Positions 7,946 to 14,436 of a stretch of 14,436 nt of DNA are shown here, piece by piece. Origin of the DNA: UBA11524 sp034104265 (lineage in GTDB: Bacteria > Bacillota > Clostridia > Christensenellales > Aristaeellaceae); NCBI GenBank assembly GCA_034104265.1, contig JAXEEE010000134.1:1-14436 (forward strand). Direction: 5' to 3'. The translations under genes and the position numbers were made by a program. The notes under the pieces were generated by a model that saw nothing but the letters and a program-made list of their open reading frames with translations, searched no databases and had not been told where the DNA came from. The stretch's first letter is position 1. Each line of letters begins with the position of its first letter.

Positions 7946-7955
7946 TCATGTTGTC

Positions 7956-7967
7956 TGCAACGTTGCA
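7956..7967. promoter_or_regulatory. Perfect 12-bp palindrome TGCAACGTTGCA, possible operator
   Basis: This exact palindrome, with a central AACGTT, has the look of a LacI/GalR-family operator, a family that often controls sugar genes. It lies between the divergent deacetylase and racemase-GH127 genes. It is 42 bases upstream of the deacetylase start and about 50 bases before the -35 of the other operon. No regulator gene is in the window. The match is by form only. Confidence 0.45.
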
Positions 7968-8016
7968 CCCTTCTGATGGACAAGGTTCGCCCCGGGTTCC
8001 CCGGCGGCGGCTTTTG

Positions 8017-8045
8017 TTGCAAAATCATCCTTTGTGCTGTATAAT
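8017..8045 (+). promoter_or_regulatory. Promoter of the racemase-GH127-kinase-esterase operon
   Basis: TTGCAA (8017-8022) and a perfect TATAAT (8040-8045) are separated by exactly 17 bases. This is the best sigma-A-type promoter in the window. Transcription would start near 8052, giving a leader of about 40 bases with GGAAGGAGA (8071-8079) ahead of the ATG at 8091. Confidence 0.85.
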
Positions 8046-8090
8046 GATAGAAAACTACTCCGTCAGGAGCCGGAAGGAGACAACTGAACA

Positions 8091-8762
8091 ATGAAAGTCG
8101 CCCTTGTGTATACAAGCACCACCCCCGAGCTGATCGACATGGTGGAGCGTGAGGTTCGCGAAAACGTGGGCCAGGACGCGGAAATCCTGAGCCTGCAGGA
8201 TCCCAGCATCCTCGCGCAGGTGCGGGAAGCGGGCTATGTCACCCCCGCGCCGGCCGCGCGGCTTATCGGCATGTACATGGACGCCATCGGGCAGGGTGCG
8301 GACGCGGTGCTGAACGTCTGCTCCTCCGTGGGCGAGGTGGCCGATTCCGTGCAGACCGCCGCTGCCTATATCGGCGTGCCCATCGTCCGCATTGACGAGG
8401 ACATGTGCCGTGAGGCCGTGCGCCTGGGCAGCCGCATCGGCGTGCTGGCCACCCTGTCCACCACCCTGGAGCCCACCAAGGGCACCATCAACCGGGTGGC
8501 CCGTTCCATGGGCCGCCATGTGACGCTGGTGGACGGGCTGATCGACGGGGCCTTCGGGCTGGACCAGGCCCAGTTCCGCCGCCTGCTGCTGGAGGCCGCC
8601 GGGAAGATCATCGACCAGGTGGACGTGATCGTGCTGGCCCAGGGCTCCATGGCCTATGTGGAGAAGGACATTACCGCCGCCTACGGCAAGCCGACCCTGT
8701 CCTCGCCCCGCTTCGGCGCTGTCGCGCTGAAGAAGGCGCTGGCGGAGAAAGGACTCCTCTGA
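8091..8762 (+). CDS. Asp/Glu/hydantoin racemase superfamily protein
   Basis: This 223-residue cytoplasmic protein has the fold signature of the Asp/Glu racemase superfamily, with LVYTSTTPEL at the N-terminus, VLNVCSSVGE (73-82) and GVLATLSTTLEPT (117-129). C77 is the first catalytic cysteine. The place of the second, normally in a G-C-T/A motif, reads VLAQGSM (181-187), with no cysteine. Two-cysteine proton transfer is therefore unlikely. A one-base isomerase, decarboxylase (the arylmalonate decarboxylase group also uses one cysteine) or another lyase is more plausible. It is the first gene of the operon. Its stop codon TGA overlaps the start codon of the GH127 gene by one base, so translation is probably coupled. 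The substrate is unknown, but the neighbours point to an acid sugar. Confidence 0.75.
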   Translation: MKVALVYTSTTPELIDMVEREVRENVGQDAEILSLQDPSILAQVREAGYVTPAPAARLIGMYMDAIGQGADAVLNVCSSVGEVADSVQTAAAYIGVPIVRIDEDMCREAVRLGSRIGVLATLSTTLEPTKGTINRVARSMGRHVTLVDGLIDGAFGLDQAQFRRLLLEAAGKIIDQVDVIVLAQGSMAYVEKDITAAYGKPTLSSPRFGAVALKKALAEKGLL

Positions 8763-10723
8763 TGCTGACGGATACCTCCCGTTCCCCCTATGCCAAGGCA
8801 AACGGCATCCCCTACCAGGACATCCGCTGGATGGGCGGGCTGTACAAGGAGCGCTTCGACACCTGCGCCCAGGTGACCGTTTCGCATCTGCAGCACATGT
8901 TCGAGAGCCCGGACATCAGCCATGTGGTGGAAAACTTCCGCATTGCCGCGGGCGAGGCGGAGGGCGAATTCGCCGGAACGGTCTTTGGCGACGGCGACTT
9001 CTACAAGTGGATGGAGTCCGCCACGTACACGGCGGTGCGCACGGGCAATCAGGCCCTGCTTAACCAGCTGGAGGAGTACATCGCGCTGTTTTCCCGGGCG
9101 CAGCTGCCCGACGGCTACCTGTCCACCAAGCAGATCATCGGCGAGCGGCAGGGCAACGGTGTTTCCCGTCAGGGGGACATCAACGACTTTGAGGTGTACA
9201 ACATGGGCCACATGTTCACCTCCGCCTGCCTGTACTACCGCCTCACCGGCCGGGACAGCTTCCTGAACGTGGCCAAGAAGGCTGCCAACTATCTCCGCGA
9301 CCTCTACGACACCGCCGCCCGCACCGGCGAGGTGCAGACCGCCGTATGCCCCTCCCACTACATGGGGCTGATCGAGATGTACCGCACCACGGGGGATGCG
9401 GAATACCTGCGCATCGCCCGGCTGGCCATCGGGCTGCGGGACTCCGTGAAGAACGGCATGGACGACAACCAGGACAGCATCCCCCTCAAGCAGCACCGGA
9501 AGATCATCGGCCACGCCGTGCGCGCCAACTACCTCTACGCCGGCGTCACCGACCTGTACATGGAAGAAGGCGACCCGGACTACCGCACGGTGCTGGACGC
9601 GGTGTGGAACCACCTGGTGACCCAGAAGATGTACATCACCGGCGGCTGCGGCGCGCTGTACAACGGCGCGTCCCCCTACGGGTACTTCTTCAAGCACCAG
9701 CTGGTGCACCAGGCCTACGGCTATGAGTACCAGCTGCCCAACGTCACCGCCTACAACGAGACCTGCGCCTCCCTGGGCGGGGTGTTCTGGGCGTGGCGCA
9801 TGTTCCTGATGAACCCCTCCGCCCAGTACATGGACATGCTGGAGCGCATGATGCTCAACGTGAACCTGGCGGGCATCAGCCTGGACGGCAAGCGGTTCTT
9901 CTACGAGAACATGCTCCGCCGGGCCAAAGAGCTGCCCTACGAGCTGATTTGGGGCCAGGAGCGCAGCGAGTACATCCTGAGCTACTGCTGCCCGCCCAAC
10001 CTGGCCCGCACCATCGCCCAGACGGCGGAGTACGCCTACGCCGTGAACGAGGTCGGATTGTGGACGGGCCTGTACGGCGACAACGAGGCCAGCTTCACCC
10101 TGAAGAATGGCGCGGCCTTCACTCTCCGCCAGCAGACGGACTATCCCTTCGACGGGCGGATCACCTTCACGGTGTCCGGCAGCAACGGCAAGCCCTTCGC
10201 CCTGCGCCTGCGCATCCCCGCCTGGGCGGAGCATGCCGTGCTCCACTGCCCCGACAGGACGATTGCCCTCTCCGCCGCCGACGCGGGCAGCTACTATACT
10301 GTGGACGTGGCCCGGCCCGAGGGCTTCACCATGACGCTGGATCTGCACATGACCCCCCGCGTGACTGTGGGCCACGGGCTGATTGAGGAGGACCGCAACC
10401 AGGCGGCCATCGAGGTTGGGCCGCTGGTGTACTGCGTGGAAACCCCCGACACCGACGCGCCCTCCCTGGAGGATCTGCTGCTGCCGCTGAACCCGGCCTT
10501 CACCGTGACGGAGGGCGAGGTGGCCGGCAGGCCCATGAAGGTGCTGGAAACCACCATGCTGCGGCAGGTCACCGCCGAGGGCGACCGGGAGAAGCTCTAC
10601 CGCACCCTGCAGGCGCCCGCCCTGGAGCGGGTGCAGGTGCGCATGATCCCCTACTATGCCTGGGACAACCGGGGCCGGGGCGAGATGTTGATCTGGCTGC
10701 CGCTGGCCTGGCGGGAAGCGTAA
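8762..10723 (+). CDS. GH127 family glycoside hydrolase (DUF1680, beta-L-arabinofuranosidase-like)
   Basis: This 653-residue protein matches GH127: an alpha/alpha-barrel catalytic part, then beta-sandwich domains from about residue 440. Characterised members remove beta-L-arabinofuranose, and one acts on aceric acid in rhamnogalacturonan II. The thiol-zinc catalytic site is visible as NETC (332-335, E333 and C335) and YCCPPN (408-413), with C409 as the expected nucleophile and C410 as a ligand. The residue two before C409 is Ser407, where I recall many relatives having Cys. There is no signal peptide, so it acts inside the cell on imported oligosaccharides or glycosides. AAAGGA lies about eight bases before the ATG, and the start overlaps the racemase stop. 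Ten bases separate it from the kinase gene. The exact sugar is not readable from the sequence. Confidence 0.88.
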   Translation: MLTDTSRSPYAKANGIPYQDIRWMGGLYKERFDTCAQVTVSHLQHMFESPDISHVVENFRIAAGEAEGEFAGTVFGDGDFYKWMESATYTAVRTGNQALLNQLEEYIALFSRAQLPDGYLSTKQIIGERQGNGVSRQGDINDFEVYNMGHMFTSACLYYRLTGRDSFLNVAKKAANYLRDLYDTAARTGEVQTAVCPSHYMGLIEMYRTTGDAEYLRIARLAIGLRDSVKNGMDDNQDSIPLKQHRKIIGHAVRANYLYAGVTDLYMEEGDPDYRTVLDAVWNHLVTQKMYITGGCGALYNGASPYGYFFKHQLVHQAYGYEYQLPNVTAYNETCASLGGVFWAWRMFLMNPSAQYMDMLERMMLNVNLAGISLDGKRFFYENMLRRAKELPYELIWGQERSEYILSYCCPPNLARTIAQTAEYAYAVNEVGLWTGLYGDNEASFTLKNGAAFTLRQQTDYPFDGRITFTVSGSNGKPFALRLRIPAWAEHAVLHCPDRTIALSAADAGSYYTVDVARPEGFTMTLDLHMTPRVTVGHGLIEEDRNQAAIEVGPLVYCVETPDTDAPSLEDLLLPLNPAFTVTEGEVAGRPMKVLETTMLRQVTAEGDREKLYRTLQAPALERVQVRMIPYYAWDNRGRGEMLIWLPLAWREA

Positions 10724-10733
10724 GGAGGTACCC

Positions 10734-12188
10734 ATGGAAAACGAACTGACCCGCCGCAGCAGCGCGGAAGCCTTCGCCGCCTGCGAGGCCCTGTGGAAAG
10801 CCCCCGACGCCCGGGCGGAGATCGACCGGTTGTTTGACGAAGCCTATTCGACCTTTGACCGGAAGGTGGTCGTCCTGGACGATGACCCCACCGGCGTGCA
10901 GACCGTCCACGATGTGGCGGTGGTCACGGACTGGGCCGAGGACACCCTCTATGCCGAGATGCTCCGGCCCAACCCCATGTTTTTCGTGCTGACCAACTCC
11001 CGCAGCTTCTCCGCCGACAGGACGCAGGAGGCTCACCGGGAGATCGCCGAAAGTGTGCTTGCCGCCGCCCGCCGGGCCGGGAAGGATTTTCTCATCGTCT
11101 GCCGGGGGGACTCCACCCTGCGGGGGCATCTGCCCATCGAGGAGGCCGCCCTGAGCAGCGTCATCGAGGGAAACGGCGGCGCGGCCTTTGACGGGGAGAT
11201 CCTCTGCCCCTTCTTCCGGGAGGGCGGACGCTACACCCTGGACGGCGTGCATTATGTGCAGGAGGGGGAGGATCTTGTCCCCGCGGCGCAGACGGAGTTC
11301 GCCCGGGACAAGACCTTCGGCTACCGTCACTCCTTCCTGCCGGAGTACGTGGAGGAAAAGACCCACGGCGCAGTGAAGGCGCAGGACGTGCTGACCGTGA
11401 CCCTGCGGGAGCTGCGCGCCCTTGACCTGGACGCCGTCGAGGCGAAGCTGGCCGGAGCGGAGGGCTTCCGCTACATCGCCGTGGACGCCATCGAGGAGGC
11501 GGACGTGAAGGCCTTCGCCGTGGTGCTGATGCGGCTGATGGCCCGGGGCCGCCACTACATGATCCGCTCCGCCGCCGCGGTGCCCAAGGCGCTGGGCAAC
11601 GTGGCCTCCCGGGCGCTTTTGAGCCGGGAGGAGCTGATCGGCGCGCACACGGACGTGGGCGGCATGGTGCTGGCAGGCTCCCATGTGAAGAAGACCACCG
11701 ACCAGCTGAACTGCCTGCGTGAGTCCGCCTGCCCCATGGACTGGATTGAGTTCAACGCCTCCCGCTATGCCGAGGAGGGTGGCCTTGCGGACGAAACCGC
11801 CCGGGTCACGGCGCTGGCGGAGGAGGCCATGCGGGCGGGCCGCACCGCCGTGGTGTACACCAGCCGCACGCTGATCGCCCCGGAAGGGGCCTCCGCCGAG
11901 GAGATGCTGGCCATCTCCGTGCGCATTTCCGACGCGGTCACCGCCGTGGTGGCGGGGCTGCACTTCCGGCCCCGGTTCCTCATCGCCAAGGGGGGCATCA
12001 CCTCCAGCGACGTGGGCGTGAAGGCCCTGCGGGTGCGCCGGGCCTGGGTGCTGGGCCAGGCCCAGCCGGGCATTCCCGTGTGGCGCACGGGGGAGGAGAG
12101 CAAATTCCCCGGCCTGTCCTACATCATTTTCCCGGGCAACGTGGGGCAGGTATCCACCCTGCGGACGATTGTGGAGGCGCTGGCATAA
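10734..12188 (+). CDS. Four-carbon acid sugar kinase (DUF1537 family)
   Basis: This 484-residue protein belongs to the DUF1537 family, whose studied members phosphorylate four-carbon acid sugars such as threonate, erythronate and oxo-tetronates with ATP. The N-terminal substrate domain shows DDDPTG (49-54) and RGDSTLRGH (124-132). The C-terminal nucleotide domain shows KGGITSSD (419-426) and FPGNVG (466-471). The family is usually about 420 residues, and the extra length lies mostly in the first 43 residues before the core. AAGGAGG precedes the ATG by five bases. The stop TAA is followed directly by the ATG of the esterase gene. Partner enzymes of the known pathways (PdxA2-type dehydrogenase, OtnC aldolase, OtnI) are absent nearby, so the acid may differ from those studied. 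Confidence 0.88.
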   Translation: MENELTRRSSAEAFAACEALWKAPDARAEIDRLFDEAYSTFDRKVVVLDDDPTGVQTVHDVAVVTDWAEDTLYAEMLRPNPMFFVLTNSRSFSADRTQEAHREIAESVLAAARRAGKDFLIVCRGDSTLRGHLPIEEAALSSVIEGNGGAAFDGEILCPFFREGGRYTLDGVHYVQEGEDLVPAAQTEFARDKTFGYRHSFLPEYVEEKTHGAVKAQDVLTVTLRELRALDLDAVEAKLAGAEGFRYIAVDAIEEADVKAFAVVLMRLMARGRHYMIRSAAAVPKALGNVASRALLSREELIGAHTDVGGMVLAGSHVKKTTDQLNCLRESACPMDWIEFNASRYAEEGGLADETARVTALAEEAMRAGRTAVVYTSRTLIAPEGASAEEMLAISVRISDAVTAVVAGLHFRPRFLIAKGGITSSDVGVKALRVRRAWVLGQAQPGIPVWRTGEESKFPGLSYIIFPGNVGQVSTLRTIVEALA

Positions 12189-12863
12189 ATGAAGGAAACG
12201 ACCATCCTCTTCCAGGGGGATTCCATCACCGACGGCCTGCGGGAGAAGAACAAGGACCGTGCCTGGGATCTGAACCATCAGATGGGCCACGGCTACGCCT
12301 TCCTGGTGAACGCCCGGTGGGGCGCGCAGTACCCGGAGCGGCACTTCGCCTTCATCAACCGGGGGATTTCCGGCAACCGCATTGCCGACCTGTACGGCCG
12401 CTGGCAGGAGGACGCGGTGAACCTCCGCCCGGATGTGCTGAGCATCCTGGTGGGCATCAACGATGTCGGCTTTACGATGTGGGAGCAGTCCGGCTCCGGG
12501 CCGGAGCGGTTCGGGCGGATCTACCAGCTGCTGCTGGACGAGGCCCGGGCGGCGAACCCTGCCCTGTTGATGGTACTGATGGAGCCCTTCGTGATGCCCG
12601 TGGGCGACCGGAAGGACACCTATCAGGACTGGCTGAGCCTGCTGCGGCCCCTGCAGGAGCAGACCCGGCTCATCGCGGAGCGGAACGGGGCCATCTTCAT
12701 CCCCCTGCAGGAGCGGTTTGAGCGGCTGTGCCAGGTGCGGGAGGCCTCCTACTGGGTGTGGGACGGCATTCACCCCACGGTCAGCGGGCATCAGGTGATC
12801 GCCGATGCATGGATGGAGGCCGTGGGCCCCGCCCTGGGGCTGTCCCCCTGCCCGGACAGGTGA
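12189..12863 (+). CDS. SGNH/GDSL-family hydrolase, probable sugar esterase
   Basis: This 224-residue protein carries all four SGNH blocks. GDSIT (10-14) holds Ser12, NRGISGN (57-63) gives Gly62, GIND (89-92) gives Asn91, and DGIHPT (192-197) holds Asp192 and His195. The family contains acetyl-xylan esterases, rhamnogalacturonan acetylesterases and lipases. The operon context suggests removal of acyl groups from a sugar. There is no signal peptide, so it is cytoplasmic. The ATG directly follows the kinase stop with no spacing, and GGAGG (12173-12177) lies inside the end of the kinase gene, so translation is coupled. All catalytic residues are present and nothing looks broken. Confidence 0.88.
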   Translation: MKETTILFQGDSITDGLREKNKDRAWDLNHQMGHGYAFLVNARWGAQYPERHFAFINRGISGNRIADLYGRWQEDAVNLRPDVLSILVGINDVGFTMWEQSGSGPERFGRIYQLLLDEARAANPALLMVLMEPFVMPVGDRKDTYQDWLSLLRPLQEQTRLIAERNGAIFIPLQERFERLCQVREASYWVWDGIHPTVSGHQVIADAWMEAVGPALGLSPCPDR

Positions 12864-12867
12864 CTGC

Positions 12868-12972
12868 ATGACTACAATGACTACGCGGTTTTCTACACTT
12901 TTTTCCGCGCTCTTGTAGTCATCTTCAAAAAAATGTTTGTATTGCCTGTAGTCTTGTAGTCCTTGTAGTCAT
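12868..12972. repeat. Cluster of six GTAGTC repeats in both directions
   Basis: ATGACTACA (12868) and ATGACTAC (12877) are followed, in the opposite direction, by TTGTAGTCAT (12913), CTGTAGTC (12946), TTGTAGTC (12954) and TTGTAGTCAT (12963). Neighbouring copies are 8 or 9 bases apart. The outer arms 12868-12876 and 12914-12922 are perfect reverse complements. Inside them CGCGG (12884-12888) pairs with CCGCG (12905-12909). The cluster fills most of the gap between the esterase and BKACE genes. No clear promoter or T-tailed terminator is seen in it. Confidence 0.75.
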
Positions 12973-13015
12973 CCGCTGTCAGGCAACAGCTGTGGAAACG
13001 AAAGGAATGAGTGAC

Positions 13016-13825
13016 ATGCGCAAGGTTATCATATCCCTGGCCCCTGTGGCGGCGGGGAGGCCCGTTGACCGGGCCGCGCTGGTGGAGGACGTGGTGCGCA
13101 GCGTAGAGGCCGGCGCGGGCATGTGCCATCTGCACTGCCGCCGCCCCGACGGCGCGCTGACCCCCGACACCACGGAGCTGGTCGCCACCTTTGAGGACAT
13201 TCTGGCCCGGACGGACGTGGTGGTGCAGGCGTCCACCGGCGGCGTATCCGACATGACCATTGAGGAGCGGTGCCATCCCCTTGATTACTGGCGGGTGGAA
13301 AGCTCCTCCCTCAACGGCGGCAGCACCAACTTGAACGGCTCCGTCTACATCAACACCGACGCGGACATCCACTACTGCGCCAAGGCCTCCTACGACCACG
13401 GGATCATCCCGGAGGTGGAGGTCTTCGACATCGGCATGATCTACAACGTGGAGCGGGACAGCCAGCTTCAGCCCTACCGCAGGCCGATCTTCTACAACCT
13501 GGTGTTCGGCCACAGGGGCGGCATGCAGCCGGACATGACCTGCCTGCAGGCCTTCCGCTCCGCCGTGCCTGCGGACGCGAAGTGGGGCGTGACCCACTTC
13601 GGCCGGGACAACTGGACGTTCCTGGCGGCGGCCATTGCCATGGGCGCCAGCGTGGTGCGCATCGGCTTTGAGGACAGCGCGTACCTGGCCCCCGGGGCTC
13701 AGGCGGAGTACAACTGGCAGGTGGTGGAGCGGCTGGTACAGCTGATCCGCGCCATGGGTCTGGAGCCCGCCACCCCCGCCGAGGCCCGGCAGATCATGGG
13801 CGCCCAGCCCCGCATCCCCCGGTAA
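13016..13825 (+). CDS. Beta-keto acid cleavage enzyme (BKACE, DUF849 family)
   Basis: This 269-residue TIM-barrel protein belongs to the family of 3-keto-5-aminohexanoate cleavage enzyme. Members use zinc to split a beta-keto acid with acetyl-CoA, giving acetoacetate and a new CoA thioester. Zinc ligands H38 and H40 (MCHLHCR) and E219 (GFEDSAYL) are present, as are QASTGG (71-76), MTIEER (80-85) and the C-terminal ATPAEARQI. The ATG at 13016 is chosen because AAAGGA lies nine bases upstream. An in-frame GTG at 12992 and ATG at 13007 have no such site. The GTAGTC-rich spacer lies between it and the esterase gene, so it may be co-transcribed or separately controlled. The keto acid is unknown; being downstream of an acid-sugar kinase suggests a sugar-derived one. 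Confidence 0.88.
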   Translation: MRKVIISLAPVAAGRPVDRAALVEDVVRSVEAGAGMCHLHCRRPDGALTPDTTELVATFEDILARTDVVVQASTGGVSDMTIEERCHPLDYWRVESSSLNGGSTNLNGSVYINTDADIHYCAKASYDHGIIPEVEVFDIGMIYNVERDSQLQPYRRPIFYNLVFGHRGGMQPDMTCLQAFRSAVPADAKWGVTHFGRDNWTFLAAAIAMGASVVRIGFEDSAYLAPGAQAEYNWQVVERLVQLIRAMGLEPATPAEARQIMGAQPRIPR

Positions 13826-13863
13826 CATCATCCCTGCATCACAGACAGAGAGGATGTCACGGG

Positions 13864-14323
13864 ATGGACATCACCCCCGCAGGCAGCGGAGAACAGCCTG
13901 ATCAGCCGGTACATCCGGCATCTCCGGGCGCTGTACGACGCGAAGCGGACGGAGGCTTAGCGGGATCTGCTGATTCCGGAAGAGAAGTCCTGCACCTTTT
14001 CGCTGACCCGGCTTGAGCGGCTTCCCTTCATGCAGGAGGGATCCGGCACCGAACAGCCCTTCTGGCAGCTGATATGCCGGACAAGCACGAAATACAACCA
14101 TCCCCTGGAGAAGGAATACTATTTCACGGACGAGGGGCGGCTCCGGTTTTTGAGAGAAAACGTGGGTACCTGTACCATCATCGAGCTGGACGACCGGGAA
14201 GCCTTTGTTTCCTGGGCGCAGGATGACTTGCTGCCGGAGGACGGCCTTGGCTGGGACCTGTATACCTGTGTGTACGACGAAAACGGCGACATTCTCGACG
14301 GCGACCGGCACAGGCAGGCCTGA
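13864..14323 (+). pseudogene. Probable decayed small gene (frameshift and stop codon)
   Basis: I do not recognise the family. The ATG at 13864 has GAGGAT about 11 bases upstream, but its frame gives only 50 unlikely residues. One base over, the frame reads AAENSLISRYIRHLRALYDA, meets a TAG at 13958, continues RDLLIPEEKSCTFSLTRLER and then runs into a protein-like stretch to the TGA at 14321-14323. That stretch is rich in aromatic and acidic residues, for example YYFTDEGRLRFLRENVG and GWDLYTCVYDENGDILDGD. One frameshift near 13875-13885 and one stop therefore seem to break a protein of about 150 residues. If instead translation starts at the ATG 14030, a 97-residue protein results, but no ribosome binding site precedes it. 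It follows BKACE by 38 bases. Confidence 0.5.
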
Positions 14324-14344
14324 AGCCCCGTCCCGCCCATGACC

Positions 14345-14386
14345 ATCCGGCCTGTGACCGCACCGCAGGCCGGATTTCCTGTTTTC
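14345..14386 (+). terminator. Rho-independent terminator at the right end
   Basis: ATCCGGCCTG (14345-14354) pairs perfectly with CAGGCCGGAT (14366-14375) around an 11-base loop, followed by TTTCCTGTTTT. It lies 21 bases after the end of the broken gene and is the first clear terminator after the operon promoter at 8017. It may therefore end the whole operon. From 14387 to the window end I see nothing. Confidence 0.65.
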
Positions 14387-14436
14387 CTCCGCCTGGGAGA
14401 GGGCACTGCCCGCCGCACAGGCCGACCATAACAGAA

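Noticed and set aside
7915..8115. Longer N-terminus for the deacetylase
   Set aside because: The extension would cross the divergent promoter and overlap the racemase start, and it would bury the clear signal peptide that begins at 7914.
8681..10735. 684-residue minus-strand open frame opposite the GH127 gene
   Set aside because: It mirrors the GH127 codons and is H, G and V rich. The sense strand has full catalytic motifs, a ribosome binding site and operon spacing.
10569..12869. 766-residue minus-strand open frame opposite the kinase and esterase
   Set aside because: It crosses two clear sense genes and has low-complexity G/H/P composition with no recognisable domain.
12942..12975. FLAG-tag-like coding (DYKD) on the minus strand
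   Set aside because: It arises only from the GTAGTC repeat read in reverse and is not part of a believable gene, so it is no sign of engineered DNA.

Overview
This window is a GC-rich bacterial chromosome segment. It most resembles an anaerobic, gut-type member of the Clostridia. That guess rests on AGGAGG-type ribosome binding sites, a pyrophosphate-type phosphofructokinase, a radA gene followed by a membrane PIN-TRAM gene, and abundant small intergenic hairpins. No rRNA or tRNA gene, CRISPR array, transposase or phage gene was found, so the lineage is not fixed by the sequence.

Layout. Positions 1-810 hold no believable gene but many inverted repeats. A minus-strand glutamyl-Q tRNA(Asp) synthetase (811-1728) shares an intergenic region with a divergent phosphofructokinase (1924-3144), which ends in a strong terminator. 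Next come radA (3273-4646, GTG start, extended -10 promoter), a membrane PIN-TRAM protein (4704-5843) and an unknown Q/P-rich membrane protein (5946-6797). A UUCG-loop terminator closes this group. A 0.3-kb array of five GGGGCTTCGCCCC hairpins separates it from a convergent secreted polysaccharide deacetylase (7207-7914, minus strand).

From 8091 the character changes to a tightly packed catabolic operon behind a near-consensus promoter (TTGCAA, 17 bp, TATAAT). Its genes are an Asp/Glu-racemase-family protein, a GH127 glycosidase, a DUF1537 four-carbon acid sugar kinase and an SGNH esterase. After a 152-bp spacer full of GTAGTC repeats comes a DUF849 beta-keto acid cleavage enzyme (BKACE). None of these has a signal peptide, so an imported, possibly acylated glycoside could be de-esterified, cleaved, and its acid-sugar product isomerised or phosphorylated, with a beta-keto acid split against acetyl-CoA. 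No transporter, regulator or dehydrogenase is visible here, and I do not recognise this combination as a described pathway. It is the best candidate for a new system in the window.

The right end holds what looks like a decayed gene (13864-14323; frameshift plus in-frame stop) followed by a hairpin terminator.
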